Below, piece after piece: positions 24,740 to 37,320 of a stretch of DNA of 64,000 nt. The notes under the pieces are model-generated. The model did no database searches. It was not told the DNA's origin and was given only the letters and a program-made list of their open reading frames with translations. The stretch is taken from assembly GCA_028023455.1 (NCBI GenBank), contig JAQFVV010012446.1:1054001-1118000 (forward strand). The letters are read 5' to 3'. The translations under genes were made by a program, and so were the position numbers. Source of the stretch: Epiperipatus broadwayi (lineage: Eukaryota > Onychophora > Udeonychophora > Euonychophora > Peripatidae). The first letter of the stretch is position 1; every line of letters begins with the position of its first letter.

Positions 24740-25612
24740 GAAATATTTCAATATCATGTCCAATTCAACACTCCAATGTATTCTATTCTCTGCCACATTT
24801 TTCCTAACAAAATCAAATGACTGCACGTTTTTAGAATGCTTTCATAACAGATGGGGTCTACCTCTCCGGCGAAATCTACTTTTAGGAACACTTCCATTAT
24901 TCATTCATTTTACATATCCAATCCAAAAAAAGATGTGATTTTACAATAGTGAACACAATAGCATCCCTTCCAGCAAGCTGAAAAACATAATTTTTAATCT
25001 TGCCATTTTATTTTTAAAATTTGGTGGAGCATCTTTAAATGAAACCTTTCTGACATTTTTATATTGTGCTAATAGGATGCCCGAGATTCATTTTCACACA
25101 ACAATTAGCTAAAATAATGTCTCCATATAGAACTAACTTAGTTGCAATAGTTATTTCGCTGTGATGAAAACCTCTATCTTTTAATTTGTTAAAAAAGCAG
25201 CAGCACATTGGAATCTATGTTAGATTTCAACATCTTAGTCCACCTTTGTACTTACAAAACTACTAACTGATTCACATTCTCAAGTTGACAATTATTCAAC
25301 CTATATCATATCTCGATTTCCTTCTAATAAGCTGCCTATATACAATTCATAGTATAGACCACTGTCATAAAAATTTGAAAAGGTTGAGACAAACACAAAT
25401 CCTTGTTTAACATCAGTTTTTGATATCAAATATCTCAGATTTTCATCTGTAGTAATAACATTTCCACTCATTCCATCATGTAAAAATTGTATTATATGAA
25501 TAAATTTTGGTCGACAACCAACAAATTTCAAAAAATGATGTAAACCTGTTCTATTAACTGAATCAAATGTTTTGACCTAATTAATAAAAGAAATATATTG
25601 TAACGCTTGATT
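24740..25612 (-). mobile_element. LINE 3' part: reverse transcriptase and C-terminus, decayed
   Basis: Minus-strand translation follows a widespread non-LTR reverse transcriptase family. Landmarks are KTFDSVNRTGLHHFLKFVG (25573-25530), FLHDGMSGNV, and DVKQGFVFVSTFS at the position of the usual VKQGCVLAPTLFS. Further on, ITIATKLVLYGDIILAN (near 25150) matches the conserved block before the W-GHV region. Stops and shifts are frequent and the YADD catalytic box is not readable, so the copy is dead. Its upstream half lies at 27.2-28.3 kb beyond a nested insertion. Confidence 0.78.
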
Positions 25613-27226
25613 AAATTATTAATAAAAACGAAAGTATATGTTTTAGAATAGTTTTCTTTTGTTTAAAATGCAGTTTTAAAAAAAAAAAAAAATAAGGAAA
25701 AGATTGTTATATATATATTTTTTTTTTAAAAGAAGGAGAACAGAACAGGATGGGGGAGAATCTCAAATAGAATTAGAAAAAGATTTTAATAACTCTTTCT
25801 CTCTCTCTCTCTCTTTGTAAAAAAAAGCTTTTATAATGTATAAAATAAGCCAACATGAAATCAGACAAAATTACTCTGTAAAAATAAATGTTAGTAAAAC
25901 TTTCAAAATGTAATTACTTTAAAGATTACTTGGCTGATAAAAGAAAATTATAACTCACAATTGAATTAATTAAAAAAGACCAAGTGTTAGATTAATCTAA
26001 GCAAAAGATTAGATTAACGTGGAATATAAAAATCAATTAATTAAAGAAATGTAAAATTGATTAAATGGCAGATTCAAGTTAAGATAAAAATAAACGAGAG
26101 GAGAAGTATAAAAGACAAAAGAAATTAAGATTCCAGTCAGATTTCCATTCAGCCTTAGTCAAATTCCTATTATTATTATTAATACTTTGCTGTATTTACT
26201 ATTAAAAAAAATAAAGAAAGGAAAACGGTCAGAAAAGCTGTCCACGTTCCCAGTACACACATTCATCGAGCAATCTTCATTGAAGGCCTACTAGCAACAT
26301 ATTGTGCTAAAGAACATTAGAAGAGTTTGCCTGGGTCTTGGGGCCTTGTACTCAGTATCATCAGGTATTCTCCACCTGGAATCAATGCTTGCCCTGTGAT
26401 CCGCAAACTGCCGATAATCTCTCTCTACCTCTCATTGTCAACTTGAAGAATAAAAAGGAAGCCAAAAAGCATCAATGGAAATCAAAAGACCAACTAGTTG
26501 GTAGTCAACAAGTAAAAGAAATAAATAAGGAACTGAATCAATGAAAGTGCGGCGCGCTATTCCAAATCCTGGGTAAATATTATTTTTCTCCTATTATAAA
26601 TATCTACACATATATGTGAATGAAATGAACTTTCAGCCAAACTTAATCTTTAATTACTTATATGTTTTTATATGTAAATTTCAATATTATTGTGTTATTT
26701 TATGTTAAACTTATACGTGTGTATAAAATAAATATTGTTTGCTTAATTGTTATTTTGTCACTCTCTCTCTCTCTCTCTTATCACTGTGTCACCAGTAAAT
26801 TAGTGTAGAGTTATTTTATGTGTTAAATGAATATGCTGGACTCTGAGACAGAATGTGAGCTAGTCATGAGATATTTCAAGTGCTGGATTGTGTGCCTGTT
26901 GTCTGAAGCATGCTGACTATAACCTATGGTTGGCGGACACCTGAGGTTGATCGTCAAAGCAAATAAAATGCTTTGGATGGGAGGGATTCAAATCCAGCAG
27001 TCGAGATGAGTCATGGTCTGGAAATGTGATCATGTAATGCTTTGCATAACTCCATCTAATCATGGGGTATCGTTAATGGCTCTGCTACCAAGGGTATTCT
27101 CCCCTCTGCTTGAAGGGCCGGCCCGTTCCAGTGGGTTTTTTTTAAAATTATTATAAAAGAGGGATTTAAACCCAGTTAATATATTTAAATCCAAGTAAAT
27201 AATTCATCTTATTAGACCCGGTTCAA
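25613..27226 (+). mobile_element. Insertion of about 1.6 kb nested in the LINE (LTR-like or composite)
   Basis: The LINE frame stops at about 25612 and resumes at about 27227, so the DNA between arrived later. It contains a TATA-like GAAGTATAAAAGA (26104-26116) and a stretch ending in a donor-like CCTGGGTAAAT (26569). It also has CT microsatellites (25796-25815, 26759-26779) and a GC-richer tail (26820-27130) with GGATTCAAATCC resembling a B box. Several blocks recur in order at 13.6-14.7 kb. No coding domain is present; a 68-residue frame at 26338-26544 has no recognised motif. LTR or SINE origin is undecided. Confidence 0.5.
25796..25815. repeat. CT dinucleotide microsatellite
   Basis: About ten CT repeats in the nested insertion. 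A second CT tract lies at 26759-26779. Confidence 0.9.
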
Positions 27227-28255
27227 ATGGTTCTTGCATTTATCTGGCAATAAAAATTACATCCATAGTGCTCGATTTTCTAAAACCACACCAAGTCTCT
27301 AGTCTACCATTCATTTACAACTGAAAATAACTGTTCAACAAAATTCTAGATACTTTTGCAATAGTGGATAATAATGATATTCTACAATAATTACTGTAAT
27401 CTCGCCTATTCCTTTTCTTTTTAAAAATTGAAACAATAAAATCTTCCTTACATTTGGGTGGCACAACTTCATGGACTCAGATATTCATATAACATTTCAA
27501 TATCATATTTTAAAATTTCTTTAGGTATATTATCTGCCGCCTTTCCATTTTAAGATTACAAAAGGCTATTATGACTTCATTAAGCTGGATATGTTTGTTC
27601 AAATCTAAATGAATATAGATAAAAGGGAATATATCTTTCAAAGTTGTCGTCTTAATTCTTGTGCCATTATTCAAAAAATGATCAAAATACACTTTCCATT
27701 CATTCAAAATATTATGATCATATAAGAGTATGCCAATATTCCTGGATATAATAGGTGTATGATAATGTTCTCATGTCCATATGTTGCTTTCAATGCATTA
27801 AAAAAAAAAAAATCTAGAATGATCATGACCAGTAAATTTGCCAATATTCCTGGATATAATAGGTGTGTGATAATGTTCTCATGTCCCTATGTTGCTTTCA
27901 ATGCATTAAAAAAAAAAAATCTAGAATGATCATGACCAGTAAATGTCTATCTTTTCTGCAGTTTTAATCCACCATTCATTTTTAAGCCTTCTTATGAGTC
28001 GTTGAACTTCTGACTGCAGCTTTTTATATTTAGTATGAAGTTCCCACATTTAATCTATTATTATGTCAAAAAGCGAATGCTAGATATTTTTTTAATTAAG
28101 TCACTAATTATAGAATCAGTGTCAGAAAGTCAGCCACGATTCTTTTTACTGAATTCAAGAATAGATTTACTTGTATCCATAACACATTACTTAAAAGAAT
28201 TCAATGCTTCAGTATTATGACAGTCCTGAAGATTTGAATTAGCAATTTTAGTGTT
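27227..28255 (-). mobile_element. LINE upstream part: linker and reverse transcriptase fingers, decayed
   Basis: Minus-strand frames keep the order of the same LINE family as 24.7-25.6 kb. The block KLQSEVQRLIRRLKNEWW-KTAEKI lies near 28020-27950, then FFNALKATYGHENIII (27810-27770), then EWKVYFDHFLNNGT (27704), a decayed VIIAFCNLK-x-ADNIP-like linker, YCRISLLSTIAKVSRILLN (27400-27340) and TWCGFRKSSTMDVIFIARQ (27290-27240). The sequence leads directly into the 25.6 kb fragment once the 1.6 kb insertion is removed. Many stops; inactive. Confidence 0.78.
27731..27945. repeat. 108-base direct tandem duplication within the LINE
   Basis: Two copies of a 108-base unit beginning TGCCAATATTCCTGGATATA lie head to tail and differ at only a few positions, including one poly(A) length change. 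The duplication happened after the LINE inserted and adds to the disruption of its frame. Confidence 0.95.
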
Positions 28256-28979
28256 TAATAGTTGTTGAAATTTAGTATATATTGTGCCAGGCATTAACAA
28301 ATGTCCATGCACAAAGTCTGCTGTAAAGAAAATGTACATGCATTAAGCACAACAAATATATAAATATGCTATATTAATAATGGAAGTTGGGTCTGAGCAT
28401 TAGAATACCCACACACACCAATCTAAAGCAAACATTCAATTGACACTGAAATATTGTAAACAAAAAATACACATATAATAAACTTATGTATTTTTTTTGT
28501 TATTTCATTTATTTTATTTTTTTGTATATTCTCAGTATATGTCATTTTATGTATTTTGCTTTTCTCTCAAAAATTCAAATAGAGAAGAGCAAACTTTATT
28601 GAACAAATGGATCATATGTTGGAATATATTAGTAAAATAAATAATTAAAGCAATTGTTCAAACATACTTATATATTTTTTATTTTTTTTTTAATTACTAT
28701 ATGCTATTCTAGAAACTGAAATTTTAATGTAATCAAAAAAAAATGTTAATTGCTTTGGCAAAAATCTGACTAAAAGCAAAATGTTTGATAATAAATGTTG
28801 CAATTAAAATTATTTTTTTTAGAAATTCTTTTGAATTGATATCTGTAATCAAGTGATCGGAGTATTCAAGATGGAAACCAAACATTATATCAAACCTGCT
28901 ATGTAGAATTTAATCGGAAAAATAGAAAGGAATGTTTATAATGTAAGTGATAAGCTAAATTAAAAGGGTTGGCTGATTC

Positions 28980-29275
28980 ATACTTCTCAGGGGGGTGCCT
29001 GAATTGGTTCTGTATGAGTGGGGCTAATAGGTTTTAGTCAGTGCTGTGGGATTCAGTTCATTCTTTCTTTGGCAATCATTCTGGCCAAGTCATTCACTAC
29101 TTTTGGCTCCAGAATTCTCCAATCATCCAACCACTTACAGATTCATATACGGACTAGACTATTACTGATATTTCTTAAGAAGAAATCCAGTATACAGTTC
29201 TTTTAAGAACTCTTGCTTTCTTGCGGATTCGATCAACCATTCGAGACAGCGGATGAAAATTTAATAATAATAATA
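28980..29275 (+). repeat. SINE-like GC-richer segment ending in an AAT microsatellite
   Basis: A sharp rise in GC content, ending in GCGGATTCGATCAACC (B-box-like) followed by an (AAT)n tail at 29262-29276. This is the layout of a tRNA-related SINE with a simple-repeat tail, but no second copy is visible in the window, so the class is an inference. Confidence 0.4.
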
Positions 29276-29282
29276 ATCATCA

Positions 29283-29530
29283 TAAATATACAAAAAAGAA
29301 AATATGAAGCAATCTACTAGAGGTTCCAGTAAAATGACTGCGGAGTAGACAACCTGCCGGTGCACCCGCCTCTCTCTGTCCAAATCGCCAAGATGTGATC
29401 ACGTCAGTTCCAGCCAGCCATGATGATGACAAAAGCCGCCTTTGCCTATGCCTGAATGAGATGGAATCCTCACCGCACAGCCAGTTGACCTGAAGCCCAC
29501 TCAAAAGCCCAATCAGGAGCAGAAGATGCC
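29283..29530. repeat. GC-rich island, probable repeat fragment
   Basis: About 250 bases of near 50% GC in otherwise very AT-rich DNA. A 74-residue minus-strand frame (29280-29504) crosses it but shows no domain and has no splice context. The island begins directly after the microsatellite tail, so it is most easily read as another repeat fragment. Confidence 0.4.
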
Positions 29531-30519
29531 TACATAAGTTTCTTTTAAAAATATTTTATTAATAGTGAATTAATTCATTCTGATATTTCCGATAATTAGA
29601 AACAATTATTTTTTTATTATTATTATTAATCATTTAAAAAAAAAAAAAAAAGAGTTGTCTCTCGCATATATATATATATTGAATTTACGGTTATTTCAGG
29701 CGTAATGATACAGCTTTTACTTAAATCTTTCAATTCACTTTTCTATCCCAAATTCTAGTATTTTCAGTAAAGGTTGCAATTAGTTTGTTTTTTTTTGTTG
29801 CTGCTTGTTTTTCTTCTTGTTGAAAATTGTCATACGTAAATATACATGTGCATTTATGCGCACATACACTTGTAATATTCGGGCACCTTATGATGAGTGT
29901 CATAGGGGTTCATTCATTGTAAATTTCCCTTAAGCAAGTCCATTAATAACTTTACATTTAGAATAGTAATGAGTGTATAACTGTGCTGCGCGTAAATAGA
30001 TACAGCGCCTCATGTTGAGTGCTATATGGTATCTGAGCTAACGCTACCTTATTGACATGTTGTAAAGTACGAAATTAGTGAAATATTTTATAGTGCAAAT
30101 ATATGTACACATAGTTTGTTCCTTTTATTATATTTGCTATCTATAAAAAAGGTTTTAAAGTCCTGAGTAGAAGTGTATGCCGGTATAACCGAAAATCTTT
30201 TACCTAAGAAATATATATATCAAATCACACAAAGTATAACTTATTTCTACAGGGTTTTTTAAAAAGCTCAGACCACTTCCATTCATTATGAAACATTGTA
30301 AATAGCTTTAGGGATTTAATATTTTTCTTATTCATTTAAAATTGTATTTATATTTTATCTATTTCAAAGCATTAAATATATATATGGGTTTATGATAATA
30401 ATTCATTTATTTATTTATTTTTATTATATCATTTTAAGTATGTAACGGTGGTGGGTATCTCAGATTAAATAAATACTTGATCATAATATTAAATTTGTTT
30501 CGTTTTCGTATTATTATTT

Positions 30520-31030
30520 ATTTGATAAAATGTACTCTTTCCTTATCAATCACGTACCTATTATAACCATTTAACTTACCCATTGAAGACCCTGGATGTA
30601 GAGTGTACTGAGCTAGCCACATGGGATATCGCTCTACCGGGGTGTTAAATCTTATTCTCATGCTCCACTGTACATATGGTATTACATATCCTTCTAGGAG
30701 GGGGGGAAATTCATTTTTATTCTTTTCTAGGAATGGCGCGCAAAATCTATTTGTAAATAGACTTTTCAAAGATGTCTAGTTACCATAGGTTCTAAACATT
30801 CGGGCAAAGGATATTAACTAAAGGCGTTTTTAATTGGCAGAGTCCTGTCAATTCACTCTTTCTATCAGTTTAGCTGGAAGTACCAATATATATGAGTACA
30901 GACAATCAGCTAAATTGGTATCTAATTCTTTCCCTGTTAAATCTTGATCACTTCATGCTCAGTGCAAGATTAGAAGCAGAATTCTGCAGGGAAGTATGGT
31001 CCGGTACAATATATAGTAAATACTTCTAAA
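30520..31030. other. GC-richer intron segment of unknown origin
   Basis: The segment is noticeably less AT-rich than its surroundings. On the minus strand it contains TGGCTAGCTCAGTACACTC, which resembles a tRNA-type A box. The 83-residue minus-strand frame 30518-30769 has no recognised motif. A repeat insertion is likely but unproven. Confidence 0.3.
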
Positions 31031-31400
31031 AACAGCCATCAATCCTCTTGTTAATATAATTGAAATAACATCTACTTTTTAATGCAACTATCACTTTAAT
31101 CTTGAATTACATTTTTCTATAGTTTGATGTAAATTGAGAAAATCTATCATCTATTTAATATAAATAATATTAAACAATAATAATATATCATTGTAGTGGG
31201 GAAAAAAACAAATTGTAAGATAAATCAACAATAACAATAAATTTTTAAAATCTGTAATATGTGATTCTGATATATTAATATGTAGATACGTATTTGTCTA
31301 TATATATATGCTAACATGAATTCATTTCATACATATGCATTTTCAATGACATATATATACGCACACACACAATTTATTTTAAATGTAAGAATGTGTTTAC

Positions 31401-31444
31401 CTTTATCACCTTTTCCTACAGCAGATTTATCTTTAGTTGAAATA
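31401..31444 (-). CDS. SAFB: SAFB-like small exon before the RRM (44 bases)
   Basis: Encodes ISTKDKSAVGKGDK with one base of a Ser codon before and one base of an Ala codon after. It joins the acidic exon (KAE-S) to the first RRM exon (A-SGKNLW) with exact phase. The acceptor is TTAG and the donor AAAG/GTAAAC. The Lys/Asp/Gly-rich peptide resembles that of the 45.3 kb micro-exon, which also ends at AAAG/GT in phase 1. Confidence 0.85.
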
Positions 31445-31757
31445 CTAAAAATAATCATAAATTAATTATTTATAAATACACCAATTATAAATTGTAAAAT
31501 ATCTATCATTATAAAATTAGTAAAAATAAATAATAAAATAAACATTTAAATATTTTTAAAAAGATAATTTACATAAGTTTTTCAGTAATTAAATTTAAAA
31601 TAATAACAAAATATACCTTAGAGAAAACAACTTAATGTGATTATGCATCGTATAAATTTTTAACCCTACATTAAGACCCTACTTTAAAGTGCAAGATCAA
31701 ACAGTTTCTTAATAATTCCAAAATTCTATTACAAAAGGATGTTATATTTTAACAAAC
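31445..31757 (-). other. Short SAFB-like intron (313 bases)
   Basis: AT-rich intron between the acidic exon and the 44-base exon, with no internal element. Confidence 0.8.
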
Positions 31758-32142
31758 CTCTCAGCTTTATTTTTTTCTTCCTCTGTTAAGTTAGCTTCAT
31801 TCAAATTGTTTTCATTTTTGGTGCCATCATTACTTTCATTTCCTTCCACAGACTTATCACCTTTTTTCCCATCTGTCGTATCTTTTTTCTTTGGAGTCAA
31901 TATGTCAGCATCCAGATCGTTTTGTGTATCATCAATGTGAACGATGAGTGAAACATTATCTTCAGATGGTCGGTTGTTTGATGTATCAAGTTTAATTACA
32001 TCCTCAATTGTTAACTGTGCCGCTGCCAAAGACTGTTCTGAAGTTGGAGGAATACTACGATCTTGTGAATCCAAATTGGTACTTTTATCGCCTGTAATAG
32101 CTTCATCTTTGATGTTTTTTCTTGTTTTTCCAGATATATTTT
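31758..32142 (-). CDS. SAFB: SAFB-like exon: acidic Ser/Thr-rich region
   Basis: About 128 codons, the largest exon found. It encodes NISGKTRKNIKDEAITGDKS, then the hydrophobic-acidic patch TIEDVIKLDTSNNRPSED and SLIVHIDDTQNDLDADIL. A Lys/Asp/Gly/Asn/Glu-rich low-complexity stretch follows, ending EEEKNKAE. SAFB proteins carry such an acidic, poorly structured region between the SAP domain and the RRM, thought to make protein contacts. The frame is open through the acceptor (TTTTAATAG) from the 45.3 kb exon, so no start codon is needed here. The donor is GAGAG/GTTTGT. Confidence 0.87.
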
Positions 32143-35100
32143 CTATTAAAATTAATGCAAAAAATTTTAATTATCTAAGAGATAAAATTCCATTCTAAAA
32201 TCTAATGCCAGTAATGAAATATAAACAAAAATAATACCACTGATGGGTTATTACTTAATAAATAGAAAAATATTATTAATTTTAATAAGATTTTGGCAAA
32301 AATGGAAATCTCACTCTTATTTATATACCAGCACAATTTATAGTAGAATTTTTAAGCAAAATGTATGTACATTACATATACTCATACAATAGAAAATCAA
32401 TAAAAACCATGAGGGAAACAATTTTTTAATTATTTTTTTCGATAAAATTAAAAAAATATATTTCTTTTAATTTTATTCATAGTGAATCAACATTTTTCAA
32501 TGCAAGTCTGTAACAAATTTTGGAAAATATAAGTGATAGACAATTTATTAATAGAGTTTTAAAAAACCACTACTATATAGTCGTACTTTCAAGGAATTAA
32601 TCGCTAATAAATGAATATCAGCATTTTCTTCACATAACTTTCTCAAAGCCTTTGCATCTTTGCTCTAATCTCCAAATATCCATAAATAGTCCCTTCCTAA
32701 GATCATCAATCAACAAAGGTCTTCCACCACTTTTCTCTTTACTAAATTCCTTCAAAATTATCTTTAATTTTTTCTATCAATAAGAACATAATACTCACAG
32801 AGAAAGAAAAGTTAATAAGAAAACATTCTAAATAAATATTAATGCATTTCTCTTCCAGTGAGTCCTTTCCCTATTTCTCCAAAATCATATCTTTAAAGAT
32901 TCTTAATCATTCCTTCTCTTCACCTAATCATAAAAGACAATGTTTTTCAAAAAATTAGTCTCCAAATAAAACATAAACTTATTTAAACAAGCACTTGCAC
33001 CATATTTACATGCATAACTATGTTTCATAATGTTAACATTACATTTTAGATCTTTTAAATGACAAGTCAAAATTTCAATTGATTTTATATTACTTACCTG
33101 AGACAATTAAAACTAGGGGCAATAATAACTTGACTGATAATTTATAATTTATGACTGAAAGCACAATACACAAATGGGAAAAAAAATTGCTCTTATTATA
33201 TGTATACACTCAATTTGTCATAACGAGCTAAATAAATGTGTTGTAAATTGAAAGGAAAGAGAGTCCCAAATATATAGACAATTCTAAAGACCCGCTGAAT
33301 GTACACTAACAATATGTATTTACAAACAATTCTCAATTTCATTAATTAATGTATTTAATACAACAATATCTAACTTTAGTATAAATTCAAAAAATTCTCT
33401 ACATTTTTAAAAATTGTGATAAGAATCCAGATCCTCAATTTTGCTAATGCTAAAAATTTCTCGTAAAATTCTACTGCATCATAATTTGTTTAGCACTAAA
33501 GATCCGGTCAAAAAATTGAAGAGAAAGAAAGCTAAAAAGATCATTCTAGCAATGTACAAAACGAAATGAGTTGAAATAATATAAATATAAAACAATGATA
33601 AGGCTACTTGGAACAATATTTTGTTTATTAAAAAAAATTAAGTTTTTTAATTTTACAAGATTACTTCTTTCATCTGGAAAAAAACAGGCCATTCCAATTT
33701 CACATCTGTTTTCTCAAAATTATTTATTTCATATGGGAAAAATAAGCCATTCCAATTTCATTTTTTTCTCAGTTTCTTTTATCAATTAAATTTTCAATAG
33801 AAAACTAATTTTGCAAATTTTGATTATTCATCTGTGATCCTTGGCTTGAATGAAGTTGGAGGCAAAATTGAATTATTTTTAGTATAATTTTTATTAACAT
33901 TAGTTTTCAATAAAACTAAAATAAAAAAGCAATACATTTAAAATAAAGTATATCTTATTGCATTAGCTAGAGTAACAACTTTTTTACTTCTTACCCATAA
34001 CATTATACACATATTTTGTCATTAAATAAAAACATCCTTCAAATAAAAAACAAACAAACTTGAAACAAAAAAAAAATCTTTTTGAATTCTTTCTGCTTTA
34101 TAAAGAAAATATAAGCAAACGTCATAACAGTATGCAACTTGAATTCTGCAATTTAATTAACCTTCTAACTAATTACTGATATCTACATTCAAAAATGAAA
34201 ACTAAAATATAGATTCATTACAAATTCTATTGGCATAGTTAATCAACAACAGTATAGTAAGTATTTGCCATACCTACTGTTCAAATGCCAAACTAAGTCA
34301 CCTCATGTTCTACAAAAATTTGCCATAAAGCACTGCCTGAGGATTCCTGGATCAATCGAAAAGGTTAAGTTTTAAAATAAATTTATATTGTATGCAGAAA
34401 TTTGTGAATTCATATACAGACTAGAGTTAATTTTTGCAACAGTTATATTAATTTGAAGAATAGAAAGAAGCTGTCAATTTAAATGCAAAATATTGTACCA
34501 GCAAGTCATAATTAAATCTCTGAAGAATCTCATCGGATAAGTCAATTTATATAAATACAAATATGAAATGATAAAAACTGTGGAAAGATAAAATGTTTAA
34601 TTATTTTATTATAATCTATTTATTTAAATTTCTTTTTCTTAATTTCATTCTTGATCTAATAATTACAAATGTTAAAAACAAATATATTTAATATTTGTGA
34701 TATACTCATATATTAAGTTATATGTGTTTTCGTTGCATACTGAAAAAATTAGCTTAATAATTTAAATAAAGTATGAAAATTTATTACAAAGTCAGATAAT
34801 TTTGAAGGTTAGAATTATTAAGCAACTATGTCAAAACAGTACTGGATTCTGAAGCATATTTTGATTAAAACTATAACACATAGAGGTATATAGATAATCA
34901 AATAGATATGTAAAGCATTCGGCACCGATATAATCAAACTTGATAAAAATATTTTCATTACTAAAATAGTCTTAGCCCTTTATTCCAGATTCAGTCTTCA
35001 TTTTATATATGTGATTGGTAAGACTGAAGGAGTCTGTTGGTAATAATGATTTTATGTTTTCACAGCTGAGAATTCATACTCCCACCTGTAAATTATGACA

Positions 35101-37136
35101 ATCATATAAGTATATTTGCAGATTAGTTATTATATCTAAAAGCAAATGGGATATTTCTTCTCTCTGGAAATGTGCATATAGTTAAAATATTACTTTAATT
35201 CAGATACTTGGTAGAAGTAGAAATTTTAAATATCAAGAGCATGGACATTTATTTATAGGACTTATGTGAAACATATTATAAGTATAATAAAAATTTGAGT
35301 GAGAAAAATATTTAAATCCAGATTATTTTAAGAGCCCTAAACAAAATCCCACACAACTATCAATACACATTCAGTCAGTCATGTTTTTAGTGAATTGATT
35401 TTGTTCCTTAATTATTATTATTTATTTATAAATTTAATCAGAATCTCTAATTTATAAATTGTTACATATTTTCAACAATACTCTGCAAATAGTTAATAAC
35501 TCTGAAATGACTATCTATTTATATATAAAATATATGCTTGTTTAAGAACTGTTTTGCTGACTATATAAAAATGATAGAAACACATATACACTGAAATTAT
35601 ATGACGAGTATAAATTATTTGTATGTTCTACAAAAAAAAAATTATAATAACAATATCGACAATATTTCGATTTTTACAAATTTCATGTAATTGATTTAAA
35701 ATAAATGAGAAAAAGTACTAATATGTGGAGGTATTTATGTATGTATATTTAAATGCAAAAAAACATAACAAACGCATGCAGAATAAGATATACTGTAATT
35801 TCAAACTTTTTGAAAATTTGCCAAATGGGCTTTTGCACTTTCATGTTTTTAATATTATTACTGAGGAAATAAGTACTGGAACTGAAGATTTAAAAGAGCA
35901 CGATTTTATCCAATACAATCAGCACTCCAATACTATTGAACTAAGTCAAAATTATAATTGTAATTAATAACGCAATTTCTTTTATTCAATATTATTTTAA
36001 TAGTATTCATGAGTATGCCATAAAAGCATTGAACACTTAACAATTTTTAAAAAGTTTGAAATTGTATCTTACCCTATGCTAGCATATCTATTATTAAGTT
36101 ATTCACTACTTTATATATATATGAATGAGCAAAAAATAAAACTAAACTTATTTTAATTTTTTTCTCATTAAAATTATTGTATGGTTGTTAGTCATAAGCA
36201 GAGTTTTTTAAAATAAATGTATTCATTATTTAAATTAAAAAAACTAGCTAAGTAAGAGTCCATGTACTTATTAATTTACATTATTATAAATACTGGAATT
36301 TATTTAGTTGATAAAATATGAAGATGGAAAAAAAAAGTAATTTCGATCATCTGGAACACTGGTATTCTGAAGACAATCAAATATGAATTCTCGAAGTCTA
36401 TTAGCTCCAAGGAATAGAAGATACCAAAAATTGCTACCAAGAAAATTTTAAAACATTTTTTAAGGAAGAAATGAGAGATTTTTAAACTTATGCAAAATTT
36501 TATCGGACCCAGAAATTGTTTATAATACATACATATTTTTATATAATATATAAAAACAATTAAATAACAATAAACTGTAGGTACATATTTTAATAAATAT
36601 AAATGAATTTGACGAGATGTTAATTTTAAATATATATAGCTATATATTAAAAAAGTGTTTCTATCTATGAACACACATTCATATATATATATTAGTATGA
36701 GCATAATAGTTTTATCAAAGATAAAAAATATTTATAAAAATCTTTTTTTTTTTTCATTGTATTTAAAAAAATTTATAAGATTTCAAATTCTAAATACTAT
36801 TTTTTATTAAAAATAATAAGATTGATAGTTATAAATACATGTACGATTCATAATAAGTTTTAAGTTCTACAAATGAGCAGAAACATATGCATATTAGCTT
36901 ATTAATATTTTACAGCCCAGACAAATAATTAGTCTTTTATTTTGCATTGAAAAGTAATTAAAAATACAATCATGTATTTTGATAAGCAATGTATATAAAA
37001 ATTGATTTCAATTATAGCAATATGGATCTATAATATATTTTCATATCAATTTGAAGTCACTTATAAGTAAAATATATTGCAGATTAAAGCTAGATGTTTT
37101 ATTTGGTAATACATGTTTCTATTTGTTAAGAGAATA

Positions 37137-37159
37137 CAGACAGTTCCCTAGTTACAAAC
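37137..37159. repeat. Tigger left terminal inverted repeat
   Basis: Pairs with 39291-39313 with two mismatches; preceded by the target dinucleotide TA. Confidence 0.9.
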
Positions 37160-37320
37160 TTAATTGGTTCTAGACGTGTGTTTTGAATTTGTAATTGTTT
37201 GTAAGTAGAGGTTTGTAAAAAAAAAGCATCAAAAAGGGTTTTCAAAATACAGTATTTATTTTTTATTGATTAGTATCTGGCGTTTTGTTTATAAATATAT
37301 CAAGAGTTAAATGAATTGTA

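Larger units (their letters stand above)
21411..31400 (-). other. SAFB-like intron upstream of the RRM, 10 kb
   Basis: Contains two hairpin elements (23.69-23.88 and 24.49-24.63 kb), a split minus-strand LINE (24.74-28.26 kb) with a nested insertion, and SINE-like GC-richer DNA at 28.98-29.53 kb. The stretches 21411-23689, 28260-28980 and 29530-31400 are AT-rich with no recognised gene. Confidence 0.8.

Noticed and set aside
30518-30769. 83-residue minus-strand frame in a GC-richer segment
   Set aside because: Reads like a protein in places but has no recognisable motif and no splice signals that fit the SAFB-like transcript. More likely a repeat fragment.
36300-36704. 134-residue open frame on the minus strand
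   Set aside because: Composition is dominated by I, F, Y, L and K from AT-rich DNA. It has no domain, no splice context, and lies within a SAFB-like intron.
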